From assembly GCF_000423225.1 (NCBI RefSeq), contig NZ_KE383991.1, positions 878,217-942,216 on the forward strand: a DNA stretch of 64,000 nt, read 5' to 3'. Positions 1 through 9,262 of this stretch are shown piece by piece. The notes beneath the pieces are model-generated. The model was not told the origin of the DNA, searched no databases, and saw nothing but the letters and a program-made list of their open reading frames with translations. This DNA comes from Kaistia adipata DSM 17808 (lineage in GTDB: Bacteria > Pseudomonadota > Alphaproteobacteria > Rhizobiales > Kaistiaceae). The position numbers and the translations under genes were made by a program. Every line of letters begins with the position of its first letter. Position 1 is the stretch's first letter.

Positions 1-164
1 ACGAGCAGGAGCCCCAGCACCAGCGCCACGGAGAACGCCCACCAGAACGCCGCCCGCCTCTGCCCGGCGACAAGCAGCGTCAGGGTCACCAGCACGAGGA
101 TCGGCAGGATCACGGCCTGGCCGCCGAAGCTCGTGACGAGGATCGTGAAGGGGCGAAGCGACAT
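1..164 (-). CDS. N-terminal fragment of a PAP2-like membrane protein
   Basis: Only the first 54 codons are in the window; the rest lies beyond the left edge. The ATG at 164 (read leftwards) opens a very hydrophobic peptide with two candidate membrane helices separated by the short basic turn AGQRRAAFW. This start, with a FGGQAVILP segment before the first helix, resembles the N-terminus of PAP2-superfamily phosphatases, which often accompany polysaccharide and lipid-carrier metabolism. The catalytic motifs would be downstream and cannot be seen, so the family call is tentative. Confidence 0.45.
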   Translation of the reverse strand, partial: MSLRPFTILVTSFGGQAVILPILVLVTLTLLVAGQRRAAFWWAFSVALVLGLLL

Positions 165-365
165 CAAGGTTCCGGTCCAATGAAGGGGGCGCCCGCCTCC
201 GGAGAAACGACGCAGCGCGACGAGCCGATTCGTCGCCGCCCGCACGCGCACGCCACCATGAAGGCCCAGATACGGCCTGTCCATGCGCGGGCCGGGCCCT
301 GTCTTGCACGGGACCTCGCCTGCCGCCAAGGTGCCGCCGAACTCCAACCGGAATCACTTCTTCGC

Positions 366-917
366 ATGACCGACATCCAGCGTTTCGCCATAGACGGCCT
401 CGCCCTCCTCCGCCCGAAGGTGCATGGCGACGATCGCGGCTATTTCTTCGAGGCCTTCCGGCAGGACGTCTTCGAACGCGAAGTCGCCCCCGGCGTCGTC
501 TTCGTGCAGGACAACCAGTCGCTCTCGCGCCAGGTCGGCACGGTGCGCGGCCTGCATTTCCAGCTCGCCCCGCGCGCCCAGGCCAAGCTGGTGCGCGTGC
601 TGCGCGGCGCCATCCTCGACGTCGCCGTCGACATCCGTCCCGACTCGCCCAGCTTCGGCCAGCACATCGCAGTCCGACTCTCGGCCGAGGACAAGAATCA
701 GCTCTACGTGCCCGCCGGCTTCGCGCACGGCTTCTGCACGCTCGAGCCGGACAGCGAGATCCACTACAAGACCTCGGACTTCTACAGCCCCGAGCATGAC
801 CGCGGCCTCGCCTGGGACGATCCGGCGCTCGGCATCGAATGGGGGGTCTCGCCGGCCGATGCGATCCTGTCGGAACGCGACCGCCGGCATCCTCGCCTCA
901 CGGACCTGTCGCTCTGA
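366..917 (+). CDS. rfbC: dTDP-4-dehydrorhamnose 3,5-epimerase
   Basis: RfbC/RmlC epimerises dTDP-4-keto-6-deoxyglucose at C3 and C5, the third step of cytoplasmic dTDP-L-rhamnose synthesis. The 183-residue cupin has the family hallmarks: DDRGYFFE near residue 22, the RGLHFQ segment with the catalytic-base His at about 64, YVPAGFAHGF near 114-123 and a C-terminal WDDPALGIEW. The length matches the usual 180-185 residues. The open frame continues upstream, but homology starts at the ATG at 366, which I chose. It converges on rfbA with 3 bp between the stop codons, so the four rhamnose genes form one locus in two transcripts. Confidence 0.95.
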   Translation: MTDIQRFAIDGLALLRPKVHGDDRGYFFEAFRQDVFEREVAPGVVFVQDNQSLSRQVGTVRGLHFQLAPRAQAKLVRVLRGAILDVAVDIRPDSPSFGQHIAVRLSAEDKNQLYVPAGFAHGFCTLEPDSEIHYKTSDFYSPEHDRGLAWDDPALGIEWGVSPADAILSERDRRHPRLTDLSL

Positions 918-920
918 CCC

Positions 921-1793
921 TCAGCGCTCCGCCATCACCACCTCGAGCAGGTAGCGGCCATAGCCGCTCCTGCCGAGCGCGGCGCCGAGCCGCTCGAGCT
1001 CTGCGGCGTCGATGAACCCCATCAGATAGGCGATCTCTTCCGGACAGCAGATCTTCAGGCCCTGCCGCTTCTCGAAGGTGCGCACGAACTCCGACGCCTC
1101 GATCAGGCTGTCAGGCGTACCGGTGTCGAGCCAAGCATAGCCGCGCCCCATCTTCTCGACATGAAGCGCGCCGCGCTCGAGATAGACGCTGTTGACGTCG
1201 GTGATCTCCAGTTCGCCCCGCGCCGAGGGCTTGAGGTCGGCCGCGATATCGACCACCGCCTCGTCGTAGAAATAGAGGCCGGTCACCGCCCAGTTCGAGC
1301 GCGGCGCCTTCGGCTTCTCCTCGATGGAGACGGCGCGGCGATCGCCGTCGAAGGCGACGACGCCGTAGCGCTCCGGATCCTGCACGTGATAGGCGAATAC
1401 GGTCGCGCCCTCGGTCCGAGCCCGAGCCTCGGCGAGCAGCGCCGTCAGGCCGTGACCGAAGAAGATGTTATCACCGAGGATCAGCGCCGAGCGCTGGCCG
1501 GCGACGAAATCGGCGCCGATGCGATAGGCCTGCGCCAATCCCTCGGGCTTCGGCTGCTCGGCATAGGAGAGCGCGATGCCCCATTGCGAGCCGTCGCCGA
1601 GCAGGGCCTGGAACTGCAGCAGGTCCTGCGGCGTCGAGATGACAAGGATGTCGCGGATCCCCGCCAGCATCAGCGTCGACAGCGGATAGTAGATCATCGG
1701 CTTGTCGTAGACCGGCAGCAGCTGCTTGCTCGTCACGAGCGTCATCGGATGCAGCCGCGTGCCGGCGCCGCCGGCAAGCACGATGCCCTTCAT
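921..1793 (-). CDS. rfbA: glucose-1-phosphate thymidylyltransferase
   Basis: RfbA/RmlA joins glucose-1-phosphate and dTTP to give dTDP-glucose, the first step of dTDP-rhamnose synthesis. The 290-residue protein carries the nucleotide-binding GGAGTRLHP (residues 8-16) and [11 protein letters not shown] (22-32), the metal-binding LGDNIFFG near 110 and the [15 protein letters not shown] segment towards the end. A CAGGAGA ribosome site precedes the ATG. The start overlaps the rfbD stop by 4 bp (ATGA), so rfbB-rfbD-rfbA is a translationally coupled leftward operon. Confidence 0.96.
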   Translation of the reverse strand: MKGIVLAGGAGTRLHPMTLVTSKQLLPVYDKPMIYYPLSTLMLAGIRDILVISTPQDLLQFQALLGDGSQWGIALSYAEQPKPEGLAQAYRIGADFVAGQRSALILGDNIFFGHGLTALLAEARARTEGATVFAYHVQDPERYGVVAFDGDRRAVSIEEKPKAPRSNWAVTGLYFYDEAVVDIAADLKPSARGELEITDVNSVYLERGALHVEKMGRGYAWLDTGTPDSLIEASEFVRTFEKRQGLKICCPEEIAYLMGFIDAAELERLGAALGRSGYGRYLLEVVMAER

Positions 1794-2677
1794 CGGGTAG
1801 TCTCCTGCTGTTCCAGAATGGCGGAAACGGCGACACCGGCGCTCGCGCGCCACCCCGGCAGTCGCACGCCAAAGGTCTGTGCCGCCAGCGAGCAATCGAG
1901 CCGGGAATCGCGCGGCCGCGCGGCGGCCGCGACATAGGCGTCGCCCGAGATCGGCGAAAGCTCCGGCACGCGGCGCCCCGCTGCGGCGAGGCTCCCCATC
2001 ACGCCGCCGGCGAGATCGTGCCACGAGGCCTCTTCCGAGCCAGCGAGATGGAAGATGCCACCACCGCGATGCTCCGCCGCCTGCCTTGCGATCGCCAGCA
2101 GGCCATCGGCGAGATCGGCGGCATGGGTCGGGTTGCCGAAGCGGTCGGCGACGATGTCGAGCCGGTCACGCTCCGCCGCGAGCTCGACCATGGTGCGGAC
2201 GAAGTTGCGGCCGTCGGCGCCATAGACCCAGCCCGTCCGGAACACGAGCGCGTCGGGATGGGCCGCAAGCACCGCCGCCTCGCCTTCCCGCTTCGAGCGG
2301 CCATAGACGCCGAGCGGCGCGGTGGCGTCGGCTTCCACGTAGGGCGCGCCCTTCCCGCCATCGAAGACGTAGTCGGTCGAGACATGCAGGAGCGGCAGGC
2401 CAAGGCGCCGCACGGCCGCCGCCAGGCGCGCCGCGCCGTCCCGGTTCACGGCAAAGGCTTGCTCCGGCTCGGCCTCGGCTTTGTCGACCGCCGTATAGGC
2501 GGCGGCGTTGATCACGATATCGGCGGCGAAGCCGGCGATCGCCGGCGCGGGATCGGCGGAAGACGCCAGGTCGAGCGCGGGACGGCCGAAGGTCTCGGCC
2601 ACATGACCCGCCGCCCCCGCGCGCGCCTTCAGCGCGCGCGCCAGCTGGCCGCTGGCGCCAGCAACGAAGATCCGCAT
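1790..2677 (-). CDS. rfbD: dTDP-4-dehydrorhamnose reductase
   Basis: RfbD/RmlD performs the last step, NADPH-dependent reduction of dTDP-4-keto-rhamnose to dTDP-L-rhamnose. The 295-residue short-chain dehydrogenase has a Rossmann GASGQLA (residues 7-13), STDYVFDG (100-107) and the catalytic YxxxK as YGRSK (Y125, K129). I chose the ATG that overlaps the rfbB stop by one base (TGATG); it gives the expected [10 protein letters not shown] start. The stop overlaps rfbA by 4 bp. Confidence 0.95.
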   Translation of the reverse strand: MRIFVAGASGQLARALKARAGAAGHVAETFGRPALDLASSADPAPAIAGFAADIVINAAAYTAVDKAEAEPEQAFAVNRDGAARLAAAVRRLGLPLLHVSTDYVFDGGKGAPYVEADATAPLGVYGRSKREGEAAVLAAHPDALVFRTGWVYGADGRNFVRTMVELAAERDRLDIVADRFGNPTHAADLADGLLAIARQAAEHRGGGIFHLAGSEEASWHDLAGGVMGSLAAAGRRVPELSPISGDAYVAAAARPRDSRLDCSLAAQTFGVRLPGWRASAGVAVSAILEQQETTR

Positions 2678-3759
2678 CAGGAGGCGCCCGCGACGAGGCC
2701 GAGGCGCTGGCCGCGATAGACGCCTCGACGGATCGGCTCCCACCAGTCGCGACGATCCAGATACCAGCGAACCGTCTTCTCGATGCCGCTGTCGAAATCT
2801 TCCGCCGCGCGCCAGCCGAGATCGGCCTCCGCCTTGGTCGGGTCGATGGCGTAGCGGTGGTCATGGCCCGGTCGATCGGTCACGAAGCGGATCAGCCGCT
2901 CATGCGGTCCGGCGTCGGCGCGATGGCCGTCGAGGATGCCGCAGATGCGCCGGACGACGTCGAGATTGGTGCGCTCGTTGCGGCCGCCGATATTGTATTT
3001 CTCGCCGGGACGGCCGCGCGTCAGCGCCAGGAACAGCGCGCGGGCATGGTCCTCGACATAGAGCCAGTCGCGCACGTTGCGGCCGTCGCCATAGACGTCG
3101 ATCGGCGCGCTTTCCAGCGCGTTCAGGATGGTGAGCGGGATCAGCTTCTCGGGGAAGTGATAGGGCCCGTAATTGTTCGAGCAGTTGGAGATCAGCGCCG
3201 GCACGCCATAGGTGCGGTGCCAGGCACGGACCAGATGGTCGGACGCCGCCTTGCTGGCCGAATAGGGCGAGGACGGATCATAGGCGGTCTCCTCGTCGAA
3301 CAAGCCGTCATCACCAAGCGCGCCATAGACCTCGTCGGTCGAGACATGCAGGAAGCGGAACGCCTCCCGCGTCGCCGCCGAGGCCCGGTCGAGATAGGCC
3401 CGGCACGCCTCGAGCAGCACGGCGGTGCCCATGATGTTGGTCTGCAGGAACTCGCCCGGGCTGCCGATCGAGCGGTCGACATGGCTCTCGGCGGCGAGAT
3501 GAATGACGCCGTCCGGCTCGTAGCGACGGAAGACATCCGCCATCGCCGCCACGTCGCAGACATCCGCCTCGACGAAAGCATAGAGCGGGTTGTCGGCGAT
3601 CGGTGCCAGCGAGGCCAGATTCGCCGCATAGGTCAGCTTGTCGACATTGACGACCCCAACCCCGAGATCCCCGACCAGATGCCGGCAGAGAGCCGACCCG
3701 ATAAAGCCGGCACCGCCGGTAACAAGAATTCGCATAGGAGATGGCTCAGCGGATTTCAT
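2677..3759 (-). CDS. rfbB: dTDP-glucose 4,6-dehydratase
   Basis: RfbB/RmlB converts dTDP-glucose to dTDP-4-keto-6-deoxyglucose using tightly bound NAD+. The protein shows GGAGFIG (residues 15-21), the STDEVYG catalytic Asp-Glu pair (140-146) and the YSASK motif (Y166, K170). The start is uncertain: the ATG at 3759 has an AGG element 8 bases upstream, whereas the ATG at 3735 gives the more usual N-terminus but lacks a visible ribosome site. It heads the leftward rfbB-rfbD-rfbA operon, with its promoter in the AT-rich spacer towards 4041. Confidence 0.95.
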   Translation of the reverse strand: MKSAEPSPMRILVTGGAGFIGSALCRHLVGDLGVGVVNVDKLTYAANLASLAPIADNPLYAFVEADVCDVAAMADVFRRYEPDGVIHLAAESHVDRSIGSPGEFLQTNIMGTAVLLEACRAYLDRASAATREAFRFLHVSTDEVYGALGDDGLFDEETAYDPSSPYSASKAASDHLVRAWHRTYGVPALISNCSNNYGPYHFPEKLIPLTILNALESAPIDVYGDGRNVRDWLYVEDHARALFLALTRGRPGEKYNIGGRNERTNLDVVRRICGILDGHRADAGPHERLIRFVTDRPGHDHRYAIDPTKAEADLGWRAAEDFDSGIEKTVRWYLDRRDWWEPIRRGVYRGQRLGLVAGAS

Positions 3760-4041
3760 TCGGCGAACCTAGCGCCCAGACCCAGCATAGCAAGCGCGTC
3801 GAAGGATACGGAAGGAGAAATCCGACCACCATTTACAGTTATCTCACAAGTAATTAACCGAAATTTCGTTCGCCAGCCTTGCAAATCATGCGAGAACCAG
3901 TTCAACACAAGCGAAATTCTAGAAGGGTAGGGTCCGAGCCGCCTCGCAATCAGCCCCGCCGACCGTAGCGCCCGGCAGCGACCACAACCAGCCCCACTCG
4001 AACGAGCGGTCCAGCGAACGATTGATCTGCCAGGCATTAGC
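3760..4041 (+). promoter_or_regulatory. divergent AT-rich spacer
   Basis: These 282 bp separate the leftward rhamnose operon from the rightward glycosyltransferase and must hold both promoters. The core at about 3826-3925 is clearly more AT-rich than the flanks. I see no convincing -35/-10 pair, no hairpin and no small gene. Confidence 0.35.
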
Positions 4042-4932
4042 ATGTCCCGCTCCATCAGCGCCGTCACGGTGACCTACAACAGCGCGGGAATCGTTCGCGA
4101 GGCATTGGCATGCTTGCCCGACGGCCCAGAAATCATCTGTGTTGACAATGCCAGCACGGATGACCTCGGCAGTGTTCTGCAGGGGCTACCAGTCCGTCGG
4201 ATCGACAATGGCCGCAATCTCGGCTTCGGCTGCGCGTGCAATATTGGCGCGGCTGCAGCTTCCGGCGAATTCATACTTTTCATCAATCCAGACGTGCGCG
4301 TCACACCTCGGTCAATCGATGCCCTCCTCGAGGCCGTCGAACGCTATCCTGACTGCAACGTTTTCTCACCGCGCACAACAACACCGAAAGGGCGACTCTG
4401 GTTTCGCGACCAAACAGAGGTCGACCGGCTGTCCGGCACTCCTCCTCCAATGCGCGTTCGCGAGATCGCGGGCGATTGCTGCGTCCGCTTCGTAGACGGC
4501 GGCATATTCCTGATAAGACGATCGCTGTTTCTGGAGATGGGTGGATTCGATGAGGGGATATTCCTCTACTTCGAGGATGACGATCTGTCGCACCGCTTGA
4601 GGCAGCGAAACGAACAGATGATACTCGTCAGTGACGCGCACGCTATCCATGACGTTGGCAATTCCGTCGAACGCAGCGCCCTGGCGCGGATACATCGTCA
4701 TCGTGCGAAGGCGCAATCGGAAGTATACCTCCGCCGCAAGTACAAGATTCCGTTCAAGCCCGGACGAGCCTTCGTACAATCCTTAGCCAAGGCCAGCTTC
4801 TATTGCCTGACGCTCAACCGCGACCGGCTTCTGAACACGCTCGGCCGCTTGCTCGGCCTTTCCGAGGCGATCCGCAATCCGACCGCCTCCGGCTACGCAC
4901 TCAAGTCGGACAGGGATCGCCCCGTCCGATGA
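4042..4932 (+). CDS. GT2-family glycosyltransferase, rhamnosyltransferase-like
   Basis: This 296-residue protein is an inverting GT-A glycosyltransferase of family GT2. It starts with the VTVTYNS strand, has VDNASTDD near 34-41, the NLGFG segment near 59, a metal-binding NPDV (82-85) and the acceptor-loop GGFDEGIFLYFEDDDL near 178-193. The architecture matches WbbL-like rhamnosyltransferases that use dTDP-rhamnose, which fits the adjacent rfb genes; donor and acceptor are inferred. There are no membrane helices. GC content and codon choice are visibly lower and more mixed than in neighbouring genes, a possible sign of transfer. Confidence 0.85.
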   Translation: MSRSISAVTVTYNSAGIVREALACLPDGPEIICVDNASTDDLGSVLQGLPVRRIDNGRNLGFGCACNIGAAAASGEFILFINPDVRVTPRSIDALLEAVERYPDCNVFSPRTTTPKGRLWFRDQTEVDRLSGTPPPMRVREIAGDCCVRFVDGGIFLIRRSLFLEMGGFDEGIFLYFEDDDLSHRLRQRNEQMILVSDAHAIHDVGNSVERSALARIHRHRAKAQSEVYLRRKYKIPFKPGRAFVQSLAKASFYCLTLNRDRLLNTLGRLLGLSEAIRNPTASGYALKSDRDRPVR

Positions 4933-5035
4933 TCAAGCCTCGCCCTATCCAGACCGCGACACCGACGCCCAAAGTGCGTTTCTCGAGCCTCACACGAGAA
5001 CCGAATTGCCAGCAGCACCACCGGCTTCTGCTCAT

Positions 5036-6262
5036 ATGACTCTATTCACCGTCAGGAAGGACACCGGCCGGCCCGAAATCCTGATCCACGCGCCGGGTCG
5101 CTACATCATCGAACTCCAGCGCCGGGACCGCGCCATACCGTTCGTCAGACTGGCCGTCCAACTACGCCCCCATCCGGATCGCGTGATCTATCTGCCTGCG
5201 ACCGAGCAGACCCGCTACCTGCTCGAGACAACGGAGAGCGGCCTGGTCCTGCAATTCGATGATCATTCGGTCGTCGCCTGCAGCGTTCGCCTCCTCAGCA
5301 TCCGCGACCTCGGCTCGCTGCTCCGGCAACGACGGCGCCAGAAGCGATGGATGCAGCCCCTCATCCATCTTCCGATGGGCGGCGAAGTCGTGCTTCGCCC
5401 CCTCCTCCACGCCGGCGGCCCGAAGGAGCGCGAACTGGCCCTTGCCCTCAGAGGGCTCTCAGGCTGGGGTCTAGGACCGGCCACCGCCAGTCTTCAGCAG
5501 GTGCTCGCACGCCACTTCGAAGGACCGCCTCCAGCCGAGGCCGCGCGCCCGCCGCTTGCACCTTTGAGGGTCGGCATCGTCATCCATCTCTACTACCAGG
5601 AGCTTTGGTCGGAGTTCGAGGCGCTGCTCAGCCGCCTGGAGAGGCCGTTTCGCCTCATCCTCACGCTAACAGGGCCCGCCCGGGACCTACACGGCCACAT
5701 CAGGCGGACATATCCCGATGCCGAGACGATCATCTACGAAAACCGTGGGCGCGACATCGGACCGTTCATCCAGCTGCTAATGGACGGCCGCCTCGACGAC
5801 TTCGACCTGATCTGCAAGCTGCACGGCAAGAAGTCCGCGCTGGACGGCCCCCGCGCGGCGCTGGGGGAGATCTGGAGACTGGCGAGCCTCTACGACCTGA
5901 TCGGCAACCGCGATGCGGTCGATCGAATTATCGATGTCTTTGCGCGGTCACCCGGCGTCGGGATGATTGGATCCGACCGCTTCAGACTTCCCAATGAATG
6001 GAAGGGCGAGAAGGCCGCATGGGGCACTAACGAGACCAAGACCCGCGATCTGCTCACGATGATGGGCATCACTCCCATCCCCCCGATCGACTTCTTCGCC
6101 GGCACGATGTTCTGGGTTCGCCGAGAAGCGCTGGAACCCTTGAAGAAACTCGACCTCGCCCTTGATTCATTTCCCGACGAGGCCGGCCAAGAAGACGGAA
6201 CGCTCCAGCATGCACTCGAACGCGCTATGGCGATGATGATCCCAAACAAGATCGGGGTTTGA
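5036..6262 (+). CDS. RgpF-domain (rhamnan synthesis F) protein with unknown N-terminal half
   Basis: The C-terminal ~230 residues (about 179-408) match the rhamnan synthesis F family: IVIHLYYQELW, then ENRGRDIGPF, a CKLHGKKS segment, MIGSDRF and FFAGTMFWVR. RgpF proteins act in assembly of rhamnose-containing surface polysaccharides, matching the rfb context. The first ~178 residues, which include basic stretches such as RQRRRQKRW, are not something I recognise. The ATG at 5036 is used; a TTG at 5006 would add ten residues. It is downstream of the glycosyltransferase with a 103-bp gap, probably one transcript, and converges on the inositol dehydrogenase gene. Confidence 0.8.
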   Translation: MTLFTVRKDTGRPEILIHAPGRYIIELQRRDRAIPFVRLAVQLRPHPDRVIYLPATEQTRYLLETTESGLVLQFDDHSVVACSVRLLSIRDLGSLLRQRRRQKRWMQPLIHLPMGGEVVLRPLLHAGGPKERELALALRGLSGWGLGPATASLQQVLARHFEGPPPAEAARPPLAPLRVGIVIHLYYQELWSEFEALLSRLERPFRLILTLTGPARDLHGHIRRTYPDAETIIYENRGRDIGPFIQLLMDGRLDDFDLICKLHGKKSALDGPRAALGEIWRLASLYDLIGNRDAVDRIIDVFARSPGVGMIGSDRFRLPNEWKGEKAAWGTNETKTRDLLTMMGITPIPPIDFFAGTMFWVRREALEPLKKLDLALDSFPDEAGQEDGTLQHALERAMAMMIPNKIGV

Positions 6263-6291
6263 GGTCCGGCCCCACTCCATTTTGGCTGGCT

Positions 6292-7290
6292 CTACGAAAT
6301 CTCCACAGCCACCGCCCGCTTCTCCTTGACCGATCGCAGCGCGGCGTCGGCCAGGATCAAGGCTTTCAGGCCGTCGTCGCCGGAGGGCGTCGGCGGCTCG
6401 CCGTTTTCGAGCGCGGTGATGAAGGCCGCGATCTCGTTGCGATAGGCCTCGGTGTAGCGGGTCATGAAGAAGTTCAGGAGCGGCTCGCGGCGGTAGCCGT
6501 CGCCATTCGCCACCTCGACATTGGTGGCGCGCAGGTTCTCGGCGCTGACCAGACCCTTCGAGCCGTGCACCTCCATGCGCTGGTCATAGCCGTAGCTGGC
6601 GCGGCGCGAATTGGAGATCTGCGCGATGCGGCCGGATTTCGTCGTGAGCACGATCGAGGCGCTGTCGAAATCGCCGAGCTTGCCGATCTCGGGATCGACG
6701 AGGACGGACGCGGAGGCGAAGACGCTGACCGGCTCCTCGCCGAGCAGGAAGCGCGCCATGTCGAAATCATGGATGGTCATGTCGCGGAACAGCCCGCCGG
6801 AGCGGCGGATGTAGTCGGCCGGCGGCGGGCCGGGATCGCGCGAGGTGATCGACACCATCTCGACCTTGCCGATGGCGCCCGCGTCGATCTGGCGGCGGAC
6901 TTCCATGAAATTTGGATCGAAGCGGCGGTTGAAGCCGACCATCAGCGGCGCCCCGGTCTCGGCGACGACCGCGAGGCACGCCCTGACCCGCTCGACGTCG
7001 AGATCGACCGGCTTCTCGCAGAAGATCGCCTTGCCGGCCCGCGCCGCCTGCTCGATCATCGTCGCGTGCAGGTCCGTCGGCGTCGTGATCAGCACGGCGT
7101 CGATGTCGGCCGCGTTCATGATGGCGTCGGCGTCGCGCACTTCCGAGCCCGTCGTCTCGGCCAGCGCCCGCGCCGCGTCCGGAAACGCATCGGCGACGGC
7201 CACCAGCCTCGCGCCCTTGTTCGCGGCGATCGCGCCGGCATGCACCTTGCCGATCCGCCCGGCGCCCAGAAGTCCCAGTCTCACTGTCAT
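6292..7290 (-). CDS. idhA: inositol 2-dehydrogenase (Gfo/Idh/MocA family)
   Basis: This enzyme oxidises myo-inositol to 2-keto-myo-inositol (scyllo-inosose) with NAD+, the first step of the iol pathway. The 332-residue protein has a Rossmann GAGRIG (9-14), the EKP motif (93-95, catalytic Lys94) and the conserved Asp171/His175 pair in RDMTIHDFD, at the same spacing as in Bacillus IolG. Of two nearby ATGs I took the one at 7290, which has GAGG seven bases upstream. It is the last gene of a leftward operon with a second dehydrogenase and a sugar ABC transporter, divergent from the regulator and iolCDEB. Confidence 0.9.
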   Translation of the reverse strand: MTVRLGLLGAGRIGKVHAGAIAANKGARLVAVADAFPDAARALAETTGSEVRDADAIMNAADIDAVLITTPTDLHATMIEQAARAGKAIFCEKPVDLDVERVRACLAVVAETGAPLMVGFNRRFDPNFMEVRRQIDAGAIGKVEMVSITSRDPGPPPADYIRRSGGLFRDMTIHDFDMARFLLGEEPVSVFASASVLVDPEIGKLGDFDSASIVLTTKSGRIAQISNSRRASYGYDQRMEVHGSKGLVSAENLRATNVEVANGDGYRREPLLNFFMTRYTEAYRNEIAAFITALENGEPPTPSGDDGLKALILADAALRSVKEKRAVAVEIS

Positions 7291-7336
7291 GTTCATGCCT
7301 CAAGCAGAGTGTCACCGGCGGCCGTCGCGGCCGTTG

Positions 7337-8455
7337 TCAGTCGTCGATGTCGGTCCAGCCGCCCGTCTCGAAGGCCCGCGCCATGGCGTGCACGGTGCGT
7401 TCGATCCGGAAGCCGGTCTCGAATTCGATCAGATGCGCGGGCTCGCCACCGATCCGGCGGATCAGTTCGCGCGCCTCGATCACCTTCAGATCGTTGAAGC
7501 CGAGCCCGTGCCCGGGCGCCGGGATGAAGCGCTCATAAGGCGGATGCGCAGTGCCGGTCAGGATGGTGCGAAAGCCCTGCTCCGCCGCCGATCCCTTCGC
7601 CTGATAGAGCTGCAATTCGTTCATCCGTTCCTGGTCGTAGACCAGCGCACCCTCGGAGCCGAAGATCTGGAGCGCGATGCGGCCCTTGCGTCCCCAGGCC
7701 GAGCGGTTGACGAGCAGGCTGCCAGAGGCGCCACTTGCAAGGCGGAACAGCACATTGGCGATGTCATGCGTCTCGACATCACGGCTGCCGCCATCCGCCA
7801 GCGGGCGCGTGGCAAAGGGTTTCGCCATGTCGGTGACGACGCGCGCCGGCGGGCCGACCAGCACGGCGAGCAGCGATAGCGGATGGACCGCGAAATCGTC
7901 GAGCGCGCCATAGCCCGATCCGGCATCGCTCTTCCAGCCGAACGGCGCCGCCCCGTCCGCCATGAAGTCCTCGTCCATCTCGACGCGGACATGGTTGACC
8001 GCGCCGATTGCCCCCTCCTCCAGCAGCCGCTTCAGATGGCGGATGGCAGGGTTCTGGATGTAGTTGTAGCCGAGCACGGCGACCTTGCCGGACGCACGCG
8101 CCGCTTCCAGCATGGCGGCCGCGTCCGCCTCGGACGTCGCCATCGGCTTCTCGCACCAGACATGCTTGCCGGCCTCGAGCGCCGCGATCGCCATCTCGGC
8201 GTGGAACTGGTTGGGCGTCGCGACCGAGACGACGTCGACCTCGGGATCGGCGACGACGGCCCGCCAGTCGCCCGATCCGCGCGCGAAGCCGAGCTCGGCC
8301 GCCTTGGCCCGCGCGAGCGTCTCGTTCGTCTCGCCGAGATGAACGAGACGCGGCCGCGCCACGTCGCCGAAGGTTGGCGCCACCGCGTTCCAGGCAAGCG
8401 CATGGCACTTGCCCATATAGCCCGTGCCGATGAGCCCGATGCCGAGAGGTTTCAT
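7337..8455 (-). CDS. Gfo/Idh/MocA-family sugar/inositol dehydrogenase
   Basis: This 372-residue NAD(P)-dependent dehydrogenase has a Rossmann GTGYMG (residues 10-15), the catalytic EKP in WCEKPMAT near 97-103, and a longer C-terminal half than its neighbour idhA. It belongs to the family named after MocA, the rhizopine dehydrogenase. Its place between idhA and the sugar transporter suggests oxidation of another inositol isomer or derivative (scyllo-inositol, D-chiro-inositol or a methylated form); the substrate cannot be read from sequence. It lies 46 bp upstream of idhA in the same operon. Confidence 0.82.
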   Translation of the reverse strand: MKPLGIGLIGTGYMGKCHALAWNAVAPTFGDVARPRLVHLGETNETLARAKAAELGFARGSGDWRAVVADPEVDVVSVATPNQFHAEMAIAALEAGKHVWCEKPMATSEADAAAMLEAARASGKVAVLGYNYIQNPAIRHLKRLLEEGAIGAVNHVRVEMDEDFMADGAAPFGWKSDAGSGYGALDDFAVHPLSLLAVLVGPPARVVTDMAKPFATRPLADGGSRDVETHDIANVLFRLASGASGSLLVNRSAWGRKGRIALQIFGSEGALVYDQERMNELQLYQAKGSAAEQGFRTILTGTAHPPYERFIPAPGHGLGFNDLKVIEARELIRRIGGEPAHLIEFETGFRIERTVHAMARAFETGGWTDIDD

Positions 8456-8482
8456 TGCCCTGACATTCCTGATTGGAGAGTT

Positions 8483-9262
8483 TCAGACCGTACCGCCAAG
8501 CTCGGCCGAGAGATCGGCGAGCTCCTTGCCGCCGGCCATGAGGTTCTGCAGTTCGTCCGCGCTGATCTCGCCGCGCGCCGCCGTGCCGAGCGTGCGGCCG
8601 CGGTTCAGCACCGTGAAACGGTCGCCGACGGCCATCGCGTGGCGGACATTGTGGGTGATGAAGACGACGCCGAGCCCGCGCTTGCGCACCATGTCGATAT
8701 ATTTGAGCACCATCGAGGTCTGGCGAACGCCGAGCGCCGAGGTCGGTTCGTCGAGGATCAGCACCTTGGCGCCGAAATAGACGGCGCGCGAAATCGCCAC
8801 GCATTGCCGCTCGCCGCCCGACAGCGTGCCGACCGCCTGGCCGGGATCGCGCACGTCGATGCCGATGCGCTGCATCTCCTCGCGGGTGACGCGATCGCAG
8901 AAACCCATGTCCATGAAGCGGAGCGGCCAGATCCCCTTCACCGGCTCGCGGCCCATGAAGAAGTTTCGCGTCACCGACATCAGCGGGATCATGGCGAGAT
9001 CCTGATAGACGGTCGCGATGCCGGCATCGAGCGCCTGGCGCGGACTGGTGAAATGCACGGGCTGGCCGTTCAGGAACATCTGCCCCTTGGTCAGCCTGTG
9101 CACGCCCGCCATGGTCTTGATGAAGGTGGACTTTCCGGCACCATTGTCGCCGAGCAGGCAATGCACCTCGCCGGCATGGATCTCGATCGAGACGCCGGCC
9201 AGCGCGACGACGGAGCCGAAATGCTTCTCGATGTCCCGCATCTCCAGGATTGGCGTCGCCAT
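8483..9262 (-). CDS. sugar ABC transporter ATP-binding protein
   Basis: This is a single-domain CUT2-type ATPase of 259 residues. Walker A is GDNGAGKST near 40, the signature is LSGGERQ near 147, and Walker B with its glutamate is [11 protein letters not shown] near 168. CUT2 importers often use a fused two-domain ATPase of about 500 residues; this short form resembles FrcA of rhizobial fructose uptake. The start codon overlaps the permease stop (TGATG), so translation is coupled. Operon position argues for import of an inositol or a derivative. Confidence 0.9.
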   Translation of the reverse strand: MATPILEMRDIEKHFGSVVALAGVSIEIHAGEVHCLLGDNGAGKSTFIKTMAGVHRLTKGQMFLNGQPVHFTSPRQALDAGIATVYQDLAMIPLMSVTRNFFMGREPVKGIWPLRFMDMGFCDRVTREEMQRIGIDVRDPGQAVGTLSGGERQCVAISRAVYFGAKVLILDEPTSALGVRQTSMVLKYIDMVRKRGLGVVFITHNVRHAMAVGDRFTVLNRGRTLGTAARGEISADELQNLMAGGKELADLSAELGGTV

